Source of the DNA: CAYSEW01 sp964430245
GTDB taxonomy: Bacteria > Bacteroidota > Bacteroidia > Flavobacteriales_D > Parvicellaceae
Direction of reading: 5' to 3'
Length of the DNA stretch: 56,580 bases
Assembly (NCBI GenBank): GCA_964430245.1
Contig: CAYSEW010000017.1
Coordinates: 1-56,580, forward strand
A program made the translations under genes and the position numbers. This document shows, one piece after another, positions 52,101 through 56,580 of the stretch (position 1 is its first letter; every line of letters begins with the position of its first letter). The notes beneath the pieces are model-generated. The model had not been told where the DNA came from and made no database searches. It was given only the letters and a program-made list of their open reading frames with translations.

Positions 52101-53096
52101 AATATTTACTAACGGTGGATTTCCTTGAGGAATTGTTATAATATTATTATCCTGCTGAGTGTTAGTGTTGTCTGTAATTGTTTGTGAGGTGTTTCCAGAA
52201 ATCGTTTGCTCTGTTGAATAATCTTGATGATTATAGCTAGTACCTCCATTAGATTGGCCCTCTCCAAATAAGTTAATGCCTAATTTAAAGGCAGTATAAT
52301 GATAGTTATCATTTTTCAGATCTGATGATAGTCCGTCCAAATTATTATGAAAGGCATAGGTGATTTTATGTTCTAAACCTACAGAGATCCAATCATTTAG
52401 TTGGTATCCTAACCCTAACCCTAAAGATGGCATAAATTGCAACTGATCTCCTTCAACAACTAAACCATTCTCATTTATTGCATTAGATTCAAAGTCTAGA
52501 TCACTATTTCCTTTTATAATACTGGCATTTGCAATGTCTGTATTAGAGGATGATAAAAAAGGATAATTATACTCGGAATTCCCATCTAAAAAATCAGATT
52601 TAACTCTGTAGTCAATTATGCCTAAACCTCCAAATCCGTATAGAATAATTCCTGTTCTTTCCCTAAGTCTATTTAAAGTCAATACGCCTTCAAGCGAGAA
52701 TTCATTTAAGTCCATTTTATAATTCCTGTGAGCAGAAATATCATTTGGTTTATATTGGAAATGGTCAGAGGGTATTGTGTCTAATTTAGCTACCCAGCCA
52801 TAATTTTTTCCTCTTAAATACCTGAACCTTAAGTCAAAAGCAAAAAATTTACCCTCCTCTTCATAGATGGATTTACCAAAAGTAAAGCCACCAGAAAAAC
52901 CAGCATAGGGTTTAGTAAACGAAGTATCATTGTATTTAATAAATGCTTCTTTTCGTTGCCAGGTTCCTCCAGTGTTAATTCCGAAATTCCAGCCATTATC
53001 ATATTCATAATTAATGAATTGTCTGTCTCCAGATTGGGTTAAGCCCGTAAAACTTAAAAAAATAAAAGAGGTAAAAAAAAGTAAAAATCTTTTCAT
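49101..53096 (-). CDS. Large outer-membrane barrel protein with nine Ig-like repeats and TPR-like tail
   Basis: The 1331-residue protein has a signal peptide (1-20) and then a barrel-like domain (about 25-280) with FTFGKSIYEEEGKFFAFDLRF and EFSLEGVLTL strands. A polar Gln/Asn/Thr linker (281-325) leads to nine tandem repeats of about 95 residues (327-1177). The repeat consensus is PPxVxIxxP...ITAKVLNVxxxxxIxxxxNGxxIxNFxFN...LxEGxNxIxIxAxNxAGT. Next come a Ser/Asn-rich linker, a TPR-like helical hairpin (about 1219-1270, MYYNSKRWSDAKSYYNKALKLKPND) and a Ser/Asn/Lys/Thr-rich tail. There is no T9SS sorting domain. I recognise the modules but not the whole; an envelope scaffold or adhesin is possible. 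Its stop overlaps pdxA by four bases. Confidence 0.75.
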   Translation of the reverse strand: MKRFLLFFTSFIFLSFTGLTQSGDRQFINYEYDNGWNFGINTGGTWQRKEAFIKYNDTSFTKPYAGFSGGFTFGKSIYEEEGKFFAFDLRFRYLRGKNYGWVAKLDTIPSDHFQYKPNDISAHRNYKMDLNEFSLEGVLTLNRLRERTGIILYGFGGLGIIDYRVKSDFLDGNSEYNYPFLSSSNTDIANASIIKGNSDLDFESNAINENGLVVEGDQLQFMPSLGLGLGYQLNDWISVGLEHKITYAFHNNLDGLSSDLKNDNYHYTAFKLGINLFGEGQSNGGTSYNHQDYSTEQTISGNTSQTITDNTNTQQDNNIITIPQGNPPLVNIINPAHSNTIVHNSAYHLIAKVYYVTSAQNIELLHNGYSITNFSFNSNTNELKANLALSPGENIIEITGTNDYGSDHDEREIIYEVPQITEIPPVVVINYPHNSPYDSENKEIVITAKVLNIATAQQIEFKVNGISHSNFSFNNITDVFTSSILLEEGPNQIIITATNNAGTASDSKLINYIKETPPTVQITSPSSSPATVGTPLINISGKVLNVPSKNNITVRHNGYNVSNFMYDINSKVVAFNVNLIHGQNIVEIAAFNSAGTASDFTKIIYQTPELTSPPIVSYVQPSSAPYQVQVSNVTIIAKVLNVSSKNQTSVGFNGSNISGYSFNGVTKLLTVNLNLNEGSNVLKISGTNQAGTDVEELNIIYNIPQQIEMPKITILDPAVNPYNTANNAHLINGLIEHVEIASNANATINNQPISNFTFDPNTDKFVCDVVLNEGANIFEVDAVNSAGTASKATTLIYVPIECSKPVINLTAPNNWQTNTTNSKGYIEMQIINEQSLVFKVNGEDVPSYNYDNGKFSSFLHLIEGMNSYEVIATNECGSTIQKVAIVYEKEIPCNEPVINFIRPLGTGVSIPVTTTTKYHLSFNVLEVSSKAEIVLMLNGNTMPFNFDPSSGEVQSNVMLQTGMNTFLVKVKNNCGEASKSAKIELEEPILPPKVKLTQPKSFPHQTQNQQVTVSGKITNVTNQNDIHVYLDGHPIGFSFNAVTGFITVLTNLELGGNQLIVEAENEAGSDQANAELIRLGIPPIIHLTNRSETTTAKAPEYIQVNSRVSIIGYITNFEDVDFKATLNGSPFNFIYNSSNGTFRGIVNINDGELLKFTIKASNEWGQDVQLLFLSKEAINNSNSNGSSGSSSGNSKNNASNNTNSKTTGSSDQKQQQVNNEHQKMINKANMYYNSKRWSDAKSYYNKALKLKPNDSFSKSRISTIENKLKLIEENKVKTNIINKSNSNKSNSTKSTNSTKSSNATSPKNSNTNNPIKSNSDTKAVKKDGGKN
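49566..52118 (-). repeat. Coding tandem array: nine Ig-like repeats of about 95 codons
   Basis: This part of the gene encodes nine head-to-tail modules, each ending in a form of EGxNxIxIxAxNxAGT before the next proline-rich start. Modules 2-4 are the most alike; modules 6 and 7 carry extra cysteines (NECG, NNCG). The copies have diverged at DNA level, so the array looks old rather than freshly expanded. Confidence 0.75.
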
Positions 53097-53232
53097 AATA
53101 AGGTTTTAATATTCACTTAGTCAGAAATCATGCCATTTTTCAAAAATATTAATTATACATATTATATCCTCATAAATTTCACTATGAAATAATTTATACA
53201 TTTATAACGTTTTAAAAATTTGATCCTTTAAA

Positions 53233-54264
53233 ATGAGACTTCCCAAAACATTTGCCTTAATATTTTTGGTTTTTGATCTTTTTGGTCAGCCGACTAATGA
53301 TAACTGTATAAATGCCACCATACTCTGTGCAAATCAAATACAATTATTCTCAAATGCAAATGCTACTATTGACACCTGTACGGGTTGTAGCGATGGGGTT
53401 ACCAATGCTGGAAATTTTTGTTTCGAATTAAATAATACTGTTTGGTTTTCTTTTACTACCAATAGTGATGGGGGTACTATGATAGCCACTTTTTCAAACA
53501 TTGTTTGTAATGGTGATACTTTTGCTACTGCATCTAACGAATTACAAGCAGTAATAATTGAAGCAACTATTCCCTGTGATGAAAGTAGTTATACTGCTAT
53601 TTCAAATTGTGAATCTGGCTCGTCAAGTAATTTCACTTTACTCGCTAATAATTTAGCACCTAATACTACTTATTATATTCAAGTAGATGGAGGAGAATCT
53701 GGATTAGGTATTACTGACCCTGCTGAATGTGGATTTTCTATTGTTTTGTCTGGTGACGCTATTGAATCTAGTGTGAATGCTGGTGAAGATCAATATGTTT
53801 TTCCTGGTGAAAGTGTAATTTTAAATGGCACTGCCGATGGAACTGTTAATTGGACACCTTCAACATCATTATCTAATGCTTCAATAACAGCACCAACGGC
53901 AACTCCAACTGCAACAACAACCTATACTCTTTCTTCTAATGAAAATAATTGTCTTTATACTGATGAAGTAACTGTTTATGTCCAGCCTAATATTTCCATC
54001 CCTAATACTATCACCCCTAATGACGATGGCTTCAATGATACATGGAGCATTGGTAACATTCAAAATTATCCCGGGGCTCAAGTATCTGTATATGATCGTT
54101 GGGGGCAACGTGTGTTTTATGTTACTGGCTATACTGCTGCAAAAGAATGGGATGGTAGTAATCACGGGCTTCGTTTGCCTTCTGCCACATATTACTATGT
54201 GATTGAATTAAGAGCAAATGGCGTGGCAAAACTATACAATGGAGCTATAACAATTATTAGATGA
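53233..54264 (+). CDS. T9SS type B sorting domain-containing protein
   Basis: The 343-residue secreted protein has a short signal peptide (cut near residue 18, after LFG), then an N-terminal Cys-rich domain (about 20-180) starting QPTNDNCINATILC. It contains NNTVWFSFTT and LAPNTTYYIQVDGG, as in bacterial pre-peptidase-like or CUB-like modules. An Ig/PKD-like module follows (about 185-250, PGESVILNGTADGTVNWTPS). A type B C-terminal domain comes last, with ISIPNTITPNDDGFNDTW, VYDRWGQRVFY, KEWDGSNHG and NGAITIIR. Its TGA overlaps the PorP/SprF start as ATGA, so cargo and outer-membrane partner are coupled, as at 11730. Confidence 0.92.
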   Translation: MRLPKTFALIFLVFDLFGQPTNDNCINATILCANQIQLFSNANATIDTCTGCSDGVTNAGNFCFELNNTVWFSFTTNSDGGTMIATFSNIVCNGDTFATASNELQAVIIEATIPCDESSYTAISNCESGSSSNFTLLANNLAPNTTYYIQVDGGESGLGITDPAECGFSIVLSGDAIESSVNAGEDQYVFPGESVILNGTADGTVNWTPSTSLSNASITAPTATPTATTTYTLSSNENNCLYTDEVTVYVQPNISIPNTITPNDDGFNDTWSIGNIQNYPGAQVSVYDRWGQRVFYVTGYTAAKEWDGSNHGLRLPSATYYYVIELRANGVAKLYNGAITIIR

Positions 54265-55202
54265 AAAAAGTATCCCTATTATTACTCTGTTTCTGTTCAA
54301 TTAATTGGATAATTGTTGCTCAGCAAGTTCCTCAATACACTAATTACATGCATAACTATTTGGCATTAAATCCTGCGCTGGCAGGAATTAACGAATGTTT
54401 AAATGTAAAATTAGGCTATCGTAGCCAATGGATGGGTTTTGAAGGAGCTCCAGAAACAACTTTCGCCTCTTTTTCTTCTGAGCTTAAACATAAAAAACTA
54501 CAAACCCTTCGCACTAGACATGGTATAGGTGGTTATATAGAAAATGACGAAACTGGCCCCTTAAGTCGTTCTACTATATATTTAGCATATGCTTATCATT
54601 TTCCTGTTGGCAGAAATGTAACTGCATCTGTTGGTGTTTTTGGAGGTATTATGCAGATGGGGGTAGATGCAACAAAACTAAACCTTCGGGATCCTGGAGA
54701 TCCTGTTATAGATGGTACAGGTAGGGTTTTTTTAATCCCTGATTTTTCTCCAGGATTATTCCTTAATCATGATGATTGGTTTGTAGGGTATAGTATTCGT
54801 CAGATCATGCTTAATAAATGGTCAAGATTGTTAGGTTCTGACCTTTCTCGAAATAGATTCCATCATTATTTTGTCGGTGGAAAAAGATTTAAAACCGATC
54901 TTTTTAACGTAATACCTTCTGGTATATTAAAGTTTGTAGGGTATGCACCTCCAGCAATAGACTTGAATTTAATGTTGGAATTTTCCAATAGATTTGAATT
55001 GGGTGTTTCATGGAGAAATACTGATGCAATTGCAGCTTTAATGCACATAAAATTCCTGAAATATTTTTCTCTAGGATATGCATTTGATATGACAACGTCT
55101 AAAATTAACACCGTAAGCTCGAATACACATGAGTTTATTTTAGGATTATCTGCCTGTCCATTTAATGATAAAAACACCTATATATGTCCTGTCTTTCAAT
55201 AA
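54261..55202 (+). CDS. PorP/SprF family type IX secretion system membrane protein
   Basis: The 313-residue outer-membrane barrel has a leader (cut after VA near 20), then the family start QQVPQYTNYMHNYLALNPALAGI, YRSQWMGFEGAP, and the LRxRHGIGGYIENDETGP strand. The end is unusual for the family, with CPFNDKNTYICPVFQ carrying two cysteines. SprF-like proteins support secretion or anchoring of T9SS cargo. It overlaps the type B cargo gene upstream and stands 201 bases before the SprB-repeat adhesin, which could be a second client. Confidence 0.93.
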   Translation: MKKVSLLLLCFCSINWIIVAQQVPQYTNYMHNYLALNPALAGINECLNVKLGYRSQWMGFEGAPETTFASFSSELKHKKLQTLRTRHGIGGYIENDETGPLSRSTIYLAYAYHFPVGRNVTASVGVFGGIMQMGVDATKLNLRDPGDPVIDGTGRVFLIPDFSPGLFLNHDDWFVGYSIRQIMLNKWSRLLGSDLSRNRFHHYFVGGKRFKTDLFNVIPSGILKFVGYAPPAIDLNLMLEFSNRFELGVSWRNTDAIAALMHIKFLKYFSLGYAFDMTTSKINTVSSNTHEFILGLSACPFNDKNTYICPVFQ

Positions 55203-55403
55203 TTTTTCATCCTATTAACATCAATAAAATTGAATTTCAAAAGAATATTAGATCACTTTATCCTAAAAAATGAAATATTAAGCAACTTAATAAGAGGTGA
55301 AGTCGTCAATTCTAGTACATTATCTTATTAATGGAGATTTTTAGTTCTTTAATTAATTAAAATTTATAACTTAATGTTCATTTCTTCGTATGTATAACGC
55401 TTT
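55203..55403. other. Intergenic region before the SprB-repeat gene
   Basis: These 201 AT-rich bases contain no open frame of note and no clear terminator. TTAATTAATTAA at about 55354-55365 is a self-complementary AT tract. TATAACGCTTTA just overlaps the next start codon and resembles TATAACGTTTTA found 19 bases before the type B gene at 53233. No full TTTG/TAnnTTTG promoter is evident. Confidence 0.4.
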
Positions 55404-56580
55404 ATGAAAACCTTACCAAAGAATCAGATAACAAAGCACCTCTTTTTTTTAGCCCATAGGCTAGTGATTATAGTTTTGGTTTTTTGTGTGTGTTCTTTAA
55501 ATTATTCAGCACAAACTACTTGTGGTTCTCTTACAATAGATGCCGTTGTTACTTCGGATTATAATGGGCAGGACGTAAGCTGTGCTGATTCTTCAGATGC
55601 TACAATATGTGTTAATGTACTAGCGGGGTCTGGATCCTATAATTATCAATGGGTAGGAGGTCCAAGTGGCCCAACAGCTCAATGTTACTCTGGGGTTGAC
55701 GCTGGAACCTACACTGTAATTGTTACAGATATAGTATCTGGTCAAGTTTGTTTCGAAGATGTAATTGTAAATGAACCCGCACCACTAACTGTTTTTTCAT
55801 TTAACATCTCTGATCCTACATGTAACACTACTTGTGATGGTAGTGGTACAGCAATTGTTATTGGTGGAACTTCACCTGTTAATTATTTATGGGGAAGTGG
55901 AGAAACTGGATTTACTGCAAATAATTTATGTGTTGGTGTTAATACTTTAGATGTGACTGATGATAATGGTTGCTTTTTTGATACTACTTTTAATATTAAC
56001 ACTCCTACTGCTATTTATCCAAATGTAGTAGTTACTGATGTTAGCTGTTTTGGTGACTGTGATGGAATAGTAGAATCTTTTCCTTCAGGAGGAAATGGAG
56101 TTCCTTACCAATTTTCTTGGGTAGATAACTCAACTTCAAATGTAATAAGCACAACAGAAATTGCTAATGGTTTATGTACGGGATCATATACAGTTACTGT
56201 TACTGACCCTAATTTATGTAATGATGACACTGTCGTTTTTGTAAATACTCCAACTCCTATAGTTATTTCTGTTGATAATAGTACAGATGCAACTTGTTCC
56301 TATATCTGTGATGGCACAACAACTGTGTCAGTTTCTGGAGGCACATTGCCTTATCTATCTATTGAATGGTTTCAAGGGAGTATTGGTAGTGGAATACCTA
56401 CAACATTTACAGGTTTAACAATTGACTCATTATGTCATTCAACTGATTATTATGTTACTGTAACTGATGCTAATGGATGTATTCAAAATCTTCAAATTCC
56501 TCAAATTTCTGCGCCTTCACCAATAAATATCTCTACAGTTATTACTGATGTAGATTGTAATGGTAATGGCAATGGTACTG
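55404..56580 (+). CDS. SprB-repeat adhesin, 3' end outside the window
   Basis: An ATG at 55404 opens a frame that continues without a stop to the last base, so at least 392 residues are coded and the gene is truncated by the window edge. The N-terminus has a basic start, a long hydrophobic signal segment (about 12-38, ending NYSAQ), then SprB-type repeats of about 75-90 residues. Each has the pattern DxxCxxxCDGxxxxxxxGGxxPYxxxWxxG, LCxGxYxVTVTDxNGC, and a Pro-rich joint (NTPTPI, SAPSPI). Four repeats and the start of a fifth are visible. SprB-like proteins are very large T9SS-exported gliding or adhesion filaments; a type B sorting domain is expected beyond the edge. It follows a cargo/PorP pair. 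Confidence 0.85.
   Translation, partial: MKTLPKNQITKHLFFLAHRLVIIVLVFCVCSLNYSAQTTCGSLTIDAVVTSDYNGQDVSCADSSDATICVNVLAGSGSYNYQWVGGPSGPTAQCYSGVDAGTYTVIVTDIVSGQVCFEDVIVNEPAPLTVFSFNISDPTCNTTCDGSGTAIVIGGTSPVNYLWGSGETGFTANNLCVGVNTLDVTDDNGCFFDTTFNINTPTAIYPNVVVTDVSCFGDCDGIVESFPSGGNGVPYQFSWVDNSTSNVISTTEIANGLCTGSYTVTVTDPNLCNDDTVVFVNTPTPIVISVDNSTDATCSYICDGTTTVSVSGGTLPYLSIEWFQGSIGSGIPTTFTGLTIDSLCHSTDYYVTVTDANGCIQNLQIPQISAPSPINISTVITDVDCNGNGNGT

Noticed and set aside
49566..52118. Tandem repeats as a CRISPR or satellite array
   Set aside because: The repeat is at protein level, about 95 codons long, in frame and diverged in DNA; no short identical repeats with spacers.

Overview
This window is AT-rich chromosomal DNA from a member of the Bacteroidota, most likely a marine, possibly gliding Flavobacteriales-type bacterium. 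The evidence is type IX secretion system (T9SS) cargo with type A and type B C-terminal sorting domains, two PorP/SprF-family outer-membrane proteins, an SprB-repeat adhesin, DUF5777 and FISUMP proteins, a TonB-dependent receptor, and promoters of the Bacteroidota form (TTTG / TAnnTTTG). A run of 100 N at 15842-15941, flanked by an exact 55-base duplication, shows a draft or metagenome assembly. I saw no tRNA, rRNA, CRISPR array, insertion sequence or phage gene. Genes are packed tightly, with many TAATG or ATGA overlaps and several convergent genes whose stop codons overlap. No intergenic stretch exceeds about 200 bases.

Region 1 (1-9959) is mixed. It holds a 5'-truncated gene, a NamZ/DUF1343 protein divergent from a sodium:solute symporter, a small lipoprotein, two multi-spanning envelope proteins (one GT-C-like, one polymerase-like), two SDR enzymes, and a redox-looking cluster of a CX4CH cytochrome-like lipoprotein, a DUF5777 barrel and a YceI protein. 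Region 2 (10054-17377, minus strand) looks like a four-gene T9SS operon: a beta-propeller/Cys-repeat cargo protein with a type A domain (interrupted by the assembly gap), a type B cargo protein, PorP/SprF, and a FISUMP protein that follows PorP in the same frame. Region 3 (17459-22416) holds a DUF998-like membrane protein, a TPR-containing hybrid histidine kinase with receiver and HPt domains, an overlapping LytTR response regulator and an unknown lipoprotein.

Region 4 (22494-27063, minus strand) is a probable operon of penicillin-binding protein 1A, both subunits of a 3-oxoacid CoA-transferase and a family 2 glycosyltransferase. The PBP1A carries an unexpected CX2C-X15-CX2C module. Region 5 (27264-32210) is an ATP synthase operon, atpBEFHAG, without the beta and epsilon genes, with a terminator-like hairpin between subunits c and b and a terminator after gamma. 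Region 6 (32278-36868) is a histidine kinase, RecO and a TonB-dependent receptor. Region 7 (36894-42022, minus strand) is an M1 aminopeptidase lipoprotein, HemW, a cyclase-family hydrolase and an Lrp/AsnC regulator with its own recognisable promoter.

Region 8 (42115-49104) holds a stand-alone biotin carrier protein with a YceI-like lipoprotein, riboflavin synthase, another type B T9SS protein, an M17 aminopeptidase and PdxA. Region 9 (49101-56580) is surface biology: a 1331-residue protein made of an outer-membrane barrel, nine Ig-like repeats, a TPR-like helical part and Ser/Asn/Lys-rich tails; then a type B T9SS protein overlapping a PorP/SprF gene, and a large SprB-repeat adhesin running off the end. 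The observations I consider most worth following are the Cys4 module in PBP1A, the PorP-stop-FISUMP arrangement, the barrel/Ig-repeat/TPR protein, the CX4CH cytochrome cluster and the hairpin between atpE and atpF. I did not find one large, clearly new multi-gene system.
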